Notes under the pieces: model-generated
The model's database searches: none
What the model was told of the DNA's origin: nothing
What the model saw: the letters and a program-made list of their open reading frames with translations, nothing else
Shown: positions 55,931 to 64,000 of the stretch, one piece after another
Layout: the number at the start of each line of letters is the position of its first letter
How positions within the stretch are numbered: the stretch's first letter is position 1
From: Exiguobacterium sp. J17977
Lineage (GTDB): Bacteria > Bacillota > Bacilli > Exiguobacteriales > Exiguobacteriaceae
Assembly: GCF_018616375.1 (NCBI RefSeq)
Contig: NZ_JAEQBB010000006.1
Coordinates: 1-64,000 of the forward strand
Direction: 5' to 3'
DNA length: 64,000 bases
Program-made: the position numbers and the translations under genes

Positions 55931-57523
55931 ATGGTAGATTATTCAACTTCGGTACTTTCGCTCGTACCGGCTTTATTGGCCATCATCATGGCCATCACAA
56001 CACGGAAAGTCATTCCGTCACTCGGTGTCGGGATTATTGCAGGGGTGTTATTGCTTCACAATTTCAACCCGCTCGAATCGATTCAATACTTGTGGTCGAA
56101 CGTCATCGCCTTGTTCTGGGCTGACGGGGCCATTAACGAGTGGAACGTGCTCTTGATTGCGTTCCTGCTCTTGCTCGGGATTTTATCGTCCATCATCCAA
56201 ACGTCGGGCGGCGCCCGCGCGTTCGGAGAATGGGCCGCTTCTAACGTCAAGACGGCCCGTGGTGCCCGCCTTGTCTCGTTCGGACTTGGGATTTTAATTT
56301 TCATCGACGATTACTTCAACAGTTTGGCCGTCGGGAACATCAGCCGACCGCTCACGGACCGGAAGAAAGTATCGCGTGCGAAACTCGCATACACAATCGA
56401 TTCGACAGCCGCACCAGTCTGTGTCATCAGCCCGCTCTCAAGTTGGGGAGCATACATCATCGCCATCATCGCAGGGATCCTTGCGAAGTATTCGATTGAC
56501 AGCTATTCATCGTTCTCGGCGTTCATTCAAATCATCCCGATGAACTTCTATGCCATCTTCGCGCTTCTCTTGACGGCGTACGTCGCCTACACGGGACTCG
56601 CCATCGGACCGATGCGTACGCATGAGTTACGTGCCCTTCAAGGCGAGCTCTACGATTCATCGAAAGGTGCGCCGATGGGGATGAGTGAAGACATTAAAGA
56701 ACATGACGGTGGAAAAGTACGTGACTTGATTGTGCCGATTATCGTTCTAATCATCGCGACAGTTTCGGCCATGCTCTACACGGGCGGTCAGGCACTCGCA
56801 GCCGATGGCCAAAGCTTCTCATTGATTGGTGCGTTCGAATCGACGGACGTGACGCGTTCCCTCGTAACGGGTGCTGTCATCAGCTTGATTGTCGCACTCT
56901 TATTGTTAATTGGTCGCAAGATTCCTGCGAAAGACTACGGTCATGCGACATGGGCTGGCATTCGCGCCATGTGGCCAGCTGTGCTCATCTTGTTGTTTGC
57001 TTGGACGATTATCGCCGTCATCGGTGATATGAAGACTGGTGACTACTTGGCAAGTTTCGTCACAGATTCGATTGCTGCCTCTTACTTGCCGCTCATCTTG
57101 TTTGTGATCGCCGGTCTGATGGCGTTCTCGACAGGGACGAGCTGGGGGACGTTCGGTCTCATGCTTCCAATCGGAGCCGATTTGATTATGGCGGTTGAGC
57201 CGGAACTCTTGCTCCCGACACTTGCCGCGGTTCTCGCCGGAGCGGTGTTCGGAGACCACTGTTCACCAATCTCGGATACGACGATTCTCAGTTCGACGGG
57301 TGCTGGATCGCACCATATCGACCACGTGTTGACACAGTTGCCATACGCATTGATTGCGGCTGGTGTGTCGGCGGTCGGATATTTGGTGCTCGGGATCACA
57401 GGCTCGATGTGGGTCGGATTCTTCGCGGCACTTGCGACATTTGTCGTCTTGCTCGTCATCGCGCAAATCATTTCAAAACGCGGACGCGTACCAGCCGATA
57501 TGCGAGCTGAACGTGAAGCGTAA
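55931..57523 (+). CDS. lysW: NhaC-family transporter, probable lysine permease (LysW-like)
   Basis: 530 residues, about eleven to twelve membrane helices. The sequence FGLGILIFIDDYFNSLAVG (about 117-135), FSTGTSWGTFGLMLPIGAD and GDHCSPISDTTILSSTGAG (two blocks between about 395 and 460) are landmarks of NhaC-type exchangers. Family members behind lysine riboswitches have been predicted to be lysine transporters (LysW). The L-box here makes lysine uptake the best guess, and a sodium/proton exchanger is the alternative. AGAGGAGG precedes the ATG. Confidence 0.85.
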   Translation: MVDYSTSVLSLVPALLAIIMAITTRKVIPSLGVGIIAGVLLLHNFNPLESIQYLWSNVIALFWADGAINEWNVLLIAFLLLLGILSSIIQTSGGARAFGEWAASNVKTARGARLVSFGLGILIFIDDYFNSLAVGNISRPLTDRKKVSRAKLAYTIDSTAAPVCVISPLSSWGAYIIAIIAGILAKYSIDSYSSFSAFIQIIPMNFYAIFALLLTAYVAYTGLAIGPMRTHELRALQGELYDSSKGAPMGMSEDIKEHDGGKVRDLIVPIIVLIIATVSAMLYTGGQALAADGQSFSLIGAFESTDVTRSLVTGAVISLIVALLLLIGRKIPAKDYGHATWAGIRAMWPAVLILLFAWTIIAVIGDMKTGDYLASFVTDSIAASYLPLILFVIAGLMAFSTGTSWGTFGLMLPIGADLIMAVEPELLLPTLAAVLAGAVFGDHCSPISDTTILSSTGAGSHHIDHVLTQLPYALIAAGVSAVGYLVLGITGSMWVGFFAALATFVVLLVIAQIISKRGRVPADMRAEREA

Positions 57524-57532
57524 TCATTTCTA

Positions 57533-57570
57533 AGGGACGTCCCACAACTACGTGGGACGTCCCCTTTTTT
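57533..57570 (+). terminator. Terminator after the lysine transporter
   Basis: GGGACGTCCCAC / GTGGGACGTCCC perfect arms with a short loop, followed by C and six T. Confidence 0.9.
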
Positions 57571-57598
57571 GCGTCACAATGCCATAGCCCCAACAAAC

Positions 57599-57628
57599 AA
57601 ACCCTGCCGCAAGGAAGCGGCAGGGTTT
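57599..57628 (-). terminator. Terminator of the oppA-like gene
   Basis: AAACCCTGCCGC / GCGGCAGGGTTT perfect 12-base arms with a six-base loop. On the minus strand TGTTTGTT follows. Confidence 0.75.
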
Positions 57629-57633
57629 ATGGA

Positions 57634-59262
57634 TTAGTTGACGTCCAACCATTTGAAGCTAGCGTCGGCTCCGAACGGATGGCGGTACATGTTTTCGATG
57701 TTTGAACGTTCAAGGTAAGCTTCACCTTTTTGGTAGATCGGTGCAATCGCGAAATCATCTTCGAGCAAGATGCGTTCTGCTTCTTGCATCGCTTCCCAAC
57801 GTTTCATTTGGTCAGCTTCTTGTTTCGCGTCTTGAATCAACTTATCGTACTCATCGTTTGAGTAAGCCATCCGGTTGAACGGACCGTCTGTGACCCACAT
57901 GTCGAGGTACGTCATTGGATCTTGATAGTCAGGACCCCAACCGGCAGCCGAGACGTCATAGTCGCCAGCGCCTTCAAGTTCAAGGAAGTTTTTGAACGGC
58001 TGTTGCTTGATGTTAAGTGTGAGGCCAGGAAGGTTCTTCTCGAGCTCACCTTTGATGTACTCGTTGACTTTCTTGAACGCTTCTTCGTCACGTGAGAGGA
58101 ACTCGAGCTCGATCGTCTCGACACCGAGTTCGGCAAGACCTTTCTCCCATGCAGCTTTCGCCTCGTCGACGTTATAGCTTTGAAGGTCCGGATACTTCTC
58201 GCGGAAGTCAGCGCCATCTTCTGTGAACGTGAAGTCTTTCGCGACGATGAAGTTGGCCGGTTGTGAACCGTCTGTCAAGATGACGTCCGTCACACCTTGC
58301 TTATCGAAGCCTTTTGCGAGTGCCTCACGAATGTTGACGTTTTGGAGTGATTCGTTTTTCTGGTTGAAACGAAGGAAGTTGATTCGTGCGTCGGCACGTG
58401 TCTTGAATTCATCACTGTCTTGGAATTGTGGCACGAATTCAGATGACAAGAGTGTGTAATCGACTTCGCCCGATTCGAACAAGTTGACGCCTGTCGCGAC
58501 TTCTTTGACGACCTTGACGTTAATCGTCTCCATCTTGACGTTTTCAGCATCCCAGTAGTCCGGGTTCTTTTTATAGACCCAGCCTTCATTGTCTTGCCAG
58601 CTATCTAACACGTATGGTCCGTTGTAGAGTGTCTTATCGACGGCTGTCGCGAACGACTCGCCTTGCTCTTCGACGAACTCTTGCTTTTGTGGCATGTACG
58701 TCGGGAAGCCTGTCAACCCGAGGAAGTAAGGAGCTGGTGCCTCCAATTGAACTTCGAGTGTCTTCTCATCGAGCGCTTTCGCACCGAGTGTATCCAGTTC
58801 TTCTTCTCCTGCAAGAATCTTGTTGGCGTTTTTCAAATCTTGAAGGATATACGCATACTCGGCACCTGTCTCAGGGTTGAGGGCGCGTTTCCATGAGTAG
58901 ACGAAATCTTCAGCGGTGACCGGTGAACCGTCTGACCAGTTCGCGTCACGCAATTTGAAGGTATATGTAAGTCCGTCTTCTGAAATTTCTACGTCTTCAG
59001 CAATTCCCGGTACCGGTTGGTTGTTCTCGTCGAGACGATACAGTCCCTCAAAGACGTTGTTCGTTACGATGATTGACGTCGAGTCCGTTGTGAGCGTTGG
59101 ATCGAGCTGTGGCAAATCCGTCGCCGAGACGAGCGTGATTTCCTTTTTCGCATCACTTGATGAAGAGCCGTCAGATGAATCCGTTGCGTCTTCGCCGCCG
59201 CCACATGCTGCTGTCGCAAGTAAAGCGACACCCGATAAAGCTAACCATTTCTTGTTGCGCAT
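57634..59262 (-). CDS. Oligopeptide ABC transporter substrate-binding lipoprotein
   Basis: 542 residues, SBP family 5 (OppA/DppA). A signal peptide (RNKKWLALSGVALLATAAC) ends in an AAC lipobox with Cys20, followed by a Gly/Ser/Asp-rich linker. TVTEDF-like PVTAEDFVYSWKRALNP (about 117-133) and GAGDYDVSAAGWGPDYQDP (about 425-443) are typical of peptide binders. No permease or ATPase gene is adjacent, so it is an orphan that must dock to a transporter encoded elsewhere. ATG 59262 follows GGGAGG. The intergenic region towards the divergent permease carries ArgR-like boxes. Confidence 0.92.
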   Translation of the reverse strand: MRNKKWLALSGVALLATAACGGGEDATDSSDGSSSSDAKKEITLVSATDLPQLDPTLTTDSTSIIVTNNVFEGLYRLDENNQPVPGIAEDVEISEDGLTYTFKLRDANWSDGSPVTAEDFVYSWKRALNPETGAEYAYILQDLKNANKILAGEEELDTLGAKALDEKTLEVQLEAPAPYFLGLTGFPTYMPQKQEFVEEQGESFATAVDKTLYNGPYVLDSWQDNEGWVYKKNPDYWDAENVKMETINVKVVKEVATGVNLFESGEVDYTLLSSEFVPQFQDSDEFKTRADARINFLRFNQKNESLQNVNIREALAKGFDKQGVTDVILTDGSQPANFIVAKDFTFTEDGADFREKYPDLQSYNVDEAKAAWEKGLAELGVETIELEFLSRDEEAFKKVNEYIKGELEKNLPGLTLNIKQQPFKNFLELEGAGDYDVSAAGWGPDYQDPMTYLDMWVTDGPFNRMAYSNDEYDKLIQDAKQEADQMKRWEAMQEAERILLEDDFAIAPIYQKGEAYLERSNIENMYRHPFGADASFKWLDVN

Positions 59263-59441
59263 TGTGTTACCTCCCGAAAATTCTGATTGTTTCGAATATA
59301 TTGCAATTAAACTACAAACAAGATGAATAGGCAATAAAATTTTTTTAATTATTCGAAAATATAAACATTAGTGAAACACCTATCTAAACGCCTTTGGTTT
59401 CAGTAGAATAAGGAAATCGTCGAATGATTATACATTATTGA

Positions 59442-59455
59442 TGAATAGTTATTCG
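59442..59455. promoter_or_regulatory. Possible ARG box (ArgR/AhrC operator)
   Basis: TGAATAGTTATTCG agrees with TGAATWWWWATTCA at 12 of 14 positions. It is 33 bases before the permease start. A weaker copy, CGAATAATTAAAAA on the minus strand (59357-59344), lies on the oppA side of the same gap. ArgR binds such boxes in pairs. Confidence 0.45.
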
Positions 59456-59487
59456 TCAGACGTCAACTTGCTTTGGAGGGTTTTTGA

Positions 59488-60891
59488 ATGAAGTCACAGT
59501 CAGCCGGAATCGGCTTTTTTGGACTCGCTGCCATGGTCATCGGAACGATGATTGGCGGAGGGGCATTTAATTTACCGGGAGCGATGGCGCAAGGTGCCGG
59601 GGTCGGATCGGTGTTAATCGGTTGGACGATTACCGGCATCGGGATGGTCATGCTCGCGTTCGTGTTTCAATTTCTAGCCAATACACGTCCTGAACTCGAG
59701 GGCGGCATATACGCCTATGCGAAAGAAGGGTTCGGCAAGTTTGTCGGATTCAATAGTGGGTGGGGCTACTGGATGTCGGCGTGGATCGGGACGGTCGCCA
59801 ACATCACGTTAATCTTCAGCACGCTCAGCTACTTCTTCCCGATTTTTTCGGCCGAACACCGGACGTTCCGCTTACTTATGAGTGCGGTCGTCATTTGGGG
59901 GCTGTTCTGGATTATCTCGCGCGGGATGAGAGAAGCGGCGCTGCTCAATATCGTCACGACGATCGCCAAACTCGTCCCCATCTTTTTGTTTATTGTCCTC
60001 ATCTTGTTTGCGTTTCGAATCGATACGTTCCAAATCGACTTTTGGGGTCAATCTGGATTCAGTTGGTCACAAGTGTTTCCGCAAGTGAAGTCGACGATGC
60101 TCGTGACGCTTTGGGCGTTCGTCGGGATTGAAGGGGCGGTCGTCTTGTCATCACGTGCCCGCCACAAACGGGATGTCGGTCGTGCGACGGTGATCGGACT
60201 CGTCGGAACGCTCGTCATTTACATGATGATCTCGATTTTATCGTTCGGGGTCATGACCCAAGAACAACTCGCGGCGCTTTCGGAACCATCGATGGCGTAC
60301 GTGCTCGAGGCCGTCGTCGGGCCGGTCGGAGCGACGATCATCAATATCGGGCTCCTCATCTCGCTCTCGGGTGCGTTGCTCGGATGGACGATTCTCGCGA
60401 CGGAGATCTCTTATGTGGCAAGTCGCGATGGGGTGTTCCCGAAACTGTTCAATCGGCTCAATCGAAATGAGACGCCGGTGAGCGCGTTGTTCGTTACGCA
60501 AGTCTTTACGCAACTCGTCACAATCATCGCCCTGTTCTCGGAACAGACATACTTGGTGCTGTCGAGCATCGCCGGGATCGCAGCGCTCGTCCCATACTTA
60601 TTTTCCGCCTTATTCGGTTGGAAAGAGGCACGACGGACCGGGGCGCATTCGATGCTCGTCATGTCGGGGATTGCGACCGTGTATGCCGCTTGGCTTCTTT
60701 ATGCGTCAGGAGTCGAGTACATGCTCATCGCCATGATTTTGTACGCGCCGGGTGTGTTCGTCTTCATGCTCGCCGAGCGTGAACAGGGCCGACCGTACCT
60801 CAGCCGGTTGCAATATATGATTGCGGTCGTCATCCTGTTGGCAGCCACGTACGGCGTCTATGGATTATGGACGGCGACAATCAGCCTATAA
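59488..60891 (+). CDS. APC-family amino acid permease, probably basic amino acid antiporter
   Basis: 467 residues, twelve membrane helices. MVIGTMIGGGAFNLPGAMA (about 16-34) is the unwound helix-1 motif GxIGGGxF of basic amino-acid/polyamine antiporters such as ArcD and LysP relatives. ELEGGIYAYAKEGFGKFVGF (about 69-88) and WAFVGIEGAVVLSSRAR (about 209-225) are also typical of the arginine/ornithine branch. An ARG-like box upstream and ornithine aminotransferase at 63131 support arginine or ornithine as substrate. GGAGGG precedes the ATG. Confidence 0.87.
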   Translation: MKSQSAGIGFFGLAAMVIGTMIGGGAFNLPGAMAQGAGVGSVLIGWTITGIGMVMLAFVFQFLANTRPELEGGIYAYAKEGFGKFVGFNSGWGYWMSAWIGTVANITLIFSTLSYFFPIFSAEHRTFRLLMSAVVIWGLFWIISRGMREAALLNIVTTIAKLVPIFLFIVLILFAFRIDTFQIDFWGQSGFSWSQVFPQVKSTMLVTLWAFVGIEGAVVLSSRARHKRDVGRATVIGLVGTLVIYMMISILSFGVMTQEQLAALSEPSMAYVLEAVVGPVGATIINIGLLISLSGALLGWTILATEISYVASRDGVFPKLFNRLNRNETPVSALFVTQVFTQLVTIIALFSEQTYLVLSSIAGIAALVPYLFSALFGWKEARRTGAHSMLVMSGIATVYAAWLLYASGVEYMLIAMILYAPGVFVFMLAEREQGRPYLSRLQYMIAVVILLAATYGVYGLWTATISL

Positions 60892-60892
60892 T

Positions 60893-60933
60893 AAAAAGTC
60901 ATCGCACGTCGTGAGACGCGCGATGACTTTTTT
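60893..60933. terminator. Bidirectional terminator between convergent genes
   Basis: AAAAAGTCATCGC / GCGATGACTTTTT arms (13 bases) with a 14-base loop. A-rich and T-rich flanks allow use in both directions. Confidence 0.88.
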
Positions 60934-62974
60934 AGTGGTTCTTTTCGGATAACAAGCGGACGACTTCAATCGGAGGCAGCGGCTTGGCGTACAGGAACCC
61001 TTGGAACGAGTCGCAAGCGGTTTGTTTCAAGTGATCGAGCATCTCCTGATCCTCGACGCCCTCGGCCACGACGTGCAAGTTCAGGCTCTTGCCGAGGTGG
61101 ACGATGACATCGAGCAAGTGTGACTTCGACGCCAACCAATCATCGAGGAAGACTTTATCGATTTTTAGCTCGTCGACCGGGAACGACTTCAAGTATTGCA
61201 GGGACGAGAAGCCGGTCCCGAAGTCGTCGATGGATAAGCGATAATCGAGACGTTTGATTTGATCCATCCTGGCGATGATTTCGTCTGTCTGTTGCATGAC
61301 GAGACTCTCGGTAATCTCGAGGATGATATCGGACGGATTCAAATTGAGCTGTTGCTTGATGTTGCGAAGCGTATTGATGAAGCTGTCGCTCCGGAATTGG
61401 TTCGGCGAAATGTTGACGGCCATCGATAACGGGTGATTGACGAGTTGTTGCCAGGCTTTCAACTGTTTGGCGGCCTCGAGAATGACCCAATTGTTGATTG
61501 GGACGATGAGCGCCATCTCCTCGGCGAGCGGGATGAACTCCGACGGCGGGATTTGGCCGAGCTCTTCATGGTGCCAACGGAGGAGTGCCTCGAAGCCGAT
61601 GAGCGTGTCGGTCTTCAATTCATACTTAGGTTGATATTCTAAATAAAAATGTTTTTCTTCAAGCGCTTGATAAAGTGCCTTCTCGATATGGATTTGACGT
61701 GAGAACGCATCATCCATATCTTTCGTGACGAACTGAATCGTCCCGACACCGATTCGTTTGCCTTTGAACAGGGCGCTCTCGGCGCGTGTATATAGTTCTT
61801 CTAAGGAAGACGTCGCGGACGGATAGAAGACGCACCCGATGGAAATCGACACCATGATGGAGTGATGATAAATCCGGAACGGACGCTGCAGTTCATGTTG
61901 TAATTGACGTAGCAACTGGAACACTTCTTCTTTCGATTCCTCAAAGAAAATCAATCCGAACAAACCGCCCGACGGATGGAACATGACGCTCGTCTCCGGC
62001 ATGAACTGTGCGGCGCGGTCCTTGATTTGAAGGAGCAACTCGTTGCCGACGCGTGAACCGAACGATTCATTGATAATTTTAAAGCGATCGATATCGAACA
62101 AGGCGACGTGCACCAAGCCGTCTCCTAAATCGACGTCCGTCAACACGTGGCCGTACTGACGGAGCCAGCCTTTTTTGTTCAAGAGTCCGGTCAAATCGTT
62201 ATGGTACGCCAGGTAATTGACCTCTTGCTCGAGCCGTTTTTTATCCGAGACGTCGAAGCCGAAGGCGGTATACTGCACGACGTCGCCTTCTTCACTCAAA
62301 ATCGGGACGACCGTCAAGTTGAGCCAACACATGTTCCGGACATGCCGCTCGGAACGGACAGGCATTTCACCGTTCCATATGCGGTCGGTCGTAAGTGCTT
62401 GAAGCACGTCCTCGGCAAGCGGGTGATTCTCAAATGACGGATGGATGAGCTCGAACCAGTTACGACCGATGAATTGATGATCGGGTGCGCCGATTAATCC
62501 GCAGAGCAATGGATTGATCTCGGTAATCTCGCCGTAGGCGTTGGTAGCCAGATAGTATGTCGATTTTTCAATCATCGCTTGGAAATGATGAAGCAGATTG
62601 AACTGTTCCGTACTGATGAGCGGCCCGAACCCTTTCGGCAGGAACGCAAGGAAGTAGCCCGCATAGTCATTGATGGAGAACGATTGCAAATAGGCAGTCG
62701 CATAGACGACTGATCCGTTTTTATGTTTGAACGGCGTCATCGCCGTCGTCGAGAACGGATATTGAAGGAGCATCGGTGACCAGGATTCGAGCGCATCCTG
62801 TAAGTGTTGGACAACAGGGAGTGGATGGTGAAGCACTTCGTCCCGTTCCCATCCGAACAGCGTTTCCGCATATTCGTTCCACAGCAGGACGTTGCCATCG
62901 AGATTGATGTAACAGCATGGGACAGATAAAGCATCGATAAACTCGTCAATCGGCAAATCACGCAATGAAGCCAC
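60932..62974 (-). CDS. PAS-GGDEF-EAL protein, probable c-di-GMP phosphodiesterase
   Basis: 680 residues without membrane helices. Two PAS domains (about 8-110 and 125-245; [24 protein letters not shown]) lead into a GGDEF domain (about 255-415) and an EAL domain (about 430-675). The GGDEF core reads SGGLFGL, so the cyclase site is lost; the domain may still bind GTP. The EAL domain keeps FEALLRW, AVNIS, EITES, DDFGTG, KID and EGVED, so it should cut c-di-GMP under PAS control. GGAGGAAACG precedes the ATG. Confidence 0.9.
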   Translation of the reverse strand: MASLRDLPIDEFIDALSVPCCYINLDGNVLLWNEYAETLFGWERDEVLHHPLPVVQHLQDALESWSPMLLQYPFSTTAMTPFKHKNGSVVYATAYLQSFSINDYAGYFLAFLPKGFGPLISTEQFNLLHHFQAMIEKSTYYLATNAYGEITEINPLLCGLIGAPDHQFIGRNWFELIHPSFENHPLAEDVLQALTTDRIWNGEMPVRSERHVRNMCWLNLTVVPILSEEGDVVQYTAFGFDVSDKKRLEQEVNYLAYHNDLTGLLNKKGWLRQYGHVLTDVDLGDGLVHVALFDIDRFKIINESFGSRVGNELLLQIKDRAAQFMPETSVMFHPSGGLFGLIFFEESKEEVFQLLRQLQHELQRPFRIYHHSIMVSISIGCVFYPSATSSLEELYTRAESALFKGKRIGVGTIQFVTKDMDDAFSRQIHIEKALYQALEEKHFYLEYQPKYELKTDTLIGFEALLRWHHEELGQIPPSEFIPLAEEMALIVPINNWVILEAAKQLKAWQQLVNHPLSMAVNISPNQFRSDSFINTLRNIKQQLNLNPSDIILEITESLVMQQTDEIIARMDQIKRLDYRLSIDDFGTGFSSLQYLKSFPVDELKIDKVFLDDWLASKSHLLDVIVHLGKSLNLHVVAEGVEDQEMLDHLKQTACDSFQGFLYAKPLPPIEVVRLLSEKNH

Positions 62975-63062
62975 ATCGTTTCCTCCAATCTACATCAAAT
63001 GAATCATATTCTACGTTCAGTGTACCTTATTTTGCCAAACCGAGGAATGGGCAAGTTGGTCG

Positions 63063-63092
63063 TTGTCAAAAGAAAGACGGTCATCATATACT
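63063..63092 (+). promoter_or_regulatory. Promoter of rocD
   Basis: TTGTCA (63063-63068), spacer of 18, TATACT (63087-63092), 38 bases before the start codon. Confidence 0.6.
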
Positions 63093-63130
63093 GAAGGTGT
63101 AAGATAGTTTTTTGATAAGGGGGAAATCAA

Positions 63131-64000
63131 ATGTCAAAGACACAAGACGTGATTGAATTGACAGAGAAATTCGGGGCGCACAACTATCATCCACTTCCAA
63201 TCGTCATCTCGGAAGCGAAGGGGATCTGGGTGACAGACCCAGAGGGGAACCGCTACATGGATATGTTGAGCGCGTATTCGGCTGTCAACCAAGGCCATTG
63301 CCATCCGAAAATCATTCAAGCGCTCAAGGACCAAGCCGATAAAATCACGCTGACGTCACGTGCGTTTTACAATGATCAACTCGGTCGTTTCTACAAGAAA
63401 GTGGCAACGCTTACAAACAAAGAGATGGTGTTGCCGATGAACACAGGCGCGGAAGCGGTCGAGACGGCTGTCAAAGCGTCGCGTCGTTGGGCGTATGAAG
63501 TGAAACAAATTCCAGGTCAGGCGGAAATCATCGTCTGTTCGGGCAACTTCCACGGCCGGACGATGGCGGCGGTATCGATGTCGACGGAAGCGGAATATCA
63601 ACGTGGATTCGGGCCATTACTGCCAGGATTCAAAGTCGTGCCGTACGGCGACATCGATGCGTTCGAGGCGGCCATCACTGAAAATACAGCGGCGTTCATC
63701 GTCGAACCGATTCAAGGTGAGGCCGGAATCATCATCCCACCGGCTGGGTACTTGAAACGAGCCAGTGAACTGTGCGAGCAGCATAACGTGTTGTTTGTGG
63801 CCGATGAGATTCAATCAGGGCTCGGTCGCTCGGGCAAATGGTTCGCCATCGAATGGGAAGATGTGGAACCGGATATGTATATTCTCGGAAAAGCGCTCGG
63901 GGGCGGCGTGTTCCCGGTATCATGTGTGGCGGCCAATGAGAACGTCTTGAGCGTCTTCAATCCAGGCTCACACGGTTCGACGTTCGGGGGGAACCCGCTC
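63131..64000 (+). CDS. rocD: Ornithine aminotransferase (partial, runs off the window)
   Basis: 290 codons are present and the frame stays open to the window end. It moves the delta-amino group of ornithine to 2-oxoglutarate, giving glutamate semialdehyde, in arginine breakdown or proline synthesis. [15 protein letters not shown] (about 48-62), [14 protein letters not shown] (about 102-115), FHGRTMAA (about 141-148), [10 protein letters not shown] (about 195-204), [14 protein letters not shown] (about 227-240) and the PLP Lys in ILGKALGGG (about 256-264) identify class III ornithine aminotransferase. AAGGGGG precedes the ATG. Confidence 0.95.
   Translation, partial: MSKTQDVIELTEKFGAHNYHPLPIVISEAKGIWVTDPEGNRYMDMLSAYSAVNQGHCHPKIIQALKDQADKITLTSRAFYNDQLGRFYKKVATLTNKEMVLPMNTGAEAVETAVKASRRWAYEVKQIPGQAEIIVCSGNFHGRTMAAVSMSTEAEYQRGFGPLLPGFKVVPYGDIDAFEAAITENTAAFIVEPIQGEAGIIIPPAGYLKRASELCEQHNVLFVADEIQSGLGRSGKWFAIEWEDVEPDMYILGKALGGGVFPVSCVAANENVLSVFNPGSHGSTFGGNPL

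Noticed and set aside
55703-55937. Open frames on both strands within the second lysine riboswitch.
   Set aside because: The sequence is explained by the aptamer, the terminator and the leader.

Overview
The window is a chromosomal stretch of a low-GC-phylum Gram-positive (Firmicutes, order Bacillales) with a moderately high GC content. The gene order at the left (NETI protein, purEKBCSQLFMNHD, yerA, yerC, pcrB, pcrA, ligA, camS) follows Bacillus subtilis. The insertions, the repertoire and the base composition suggest the genus Exiguobacterium; that genus call is inference from memory of gene content, not a database match. There is no sign of prophage, insertion sequence, CRISPR or plasmid genes, and no tRNA was seen.

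Layout. 1-290: end of an rRNA operon (23S 3' end, 5S, terminator). 330-521: small NETI-motif gene. 522-13396: complete de novo purine operon, preceded by a PurR-type PurBox pair, a sigma-A promoter and a guanine riboswitch with a terminator/antiterminator. 13467-18063: membrane c-di-GMP enzyme, YerA-type adenine deaminase, YerC regulator. 18084-19740: Ktr/Trk potassium transporter plus a small membrane protein. 19809-28196: pcrB-pcrA-ligA, an LPXTG surface protein and the CamS lipoprotein. 28221-31810: CtsR-controlled cbpA-clpB heat-shock operon. 31809-34324 (minus): hemY/cgoX translationally coupled to a radical SAM/SPASM protein. 34354-37746: small membrane protein, glutaminase, CHAD protein, MATE transporter. 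37804-41873: nagAB, a LytR-CpsA-Psr protein and the GntR regulator NagR, with matching operators at nagA and nagR. 41897-43479: AlaX-type editing protein and a GNAT.

43516-51761 is a lysine/diaminopimelate operon (lysC-asd-dapA-dapB-dapH-aminotransferase-alr-lysA) under a lysine riboswitch. 51776-55586 holds a nitroreductase, a small orphan gene behind a perfect cre site, a gamma-carbonic-anhydrase-like protein, a canonical adenine deaminase and an orphan 94-residue gene. 55583-57570 is a second lysine riboswitch driving a NhaC-family transporter, probably a lysine permease. 57599-64000 has an orphan oligopeptide-binding lipoprotein, an APC-family permease with an ArgR-like box, a PAS-GGDEF-EAL protein and the start of ornithine aminotransferase.

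Most parts are well-known systems in an unusual mix. The points most worth following are: (1) the coproporphyrinogen oxidase/radical SAM pair, which could be an oxygen-independent last step of the coproporphyrin haem route; (2) an internal start with a perfect ribosome binding site inside lysC, predicting a separate beta subunit; (3) a branched-chain-type aminotransferase in the lysine operon at the place where related operons carry the N-acetyl-DAP deacetylase; (4) two lysine riboswitches with biosynthesis and uptake targets close together; (5) two small orphan genes with strong control signals.
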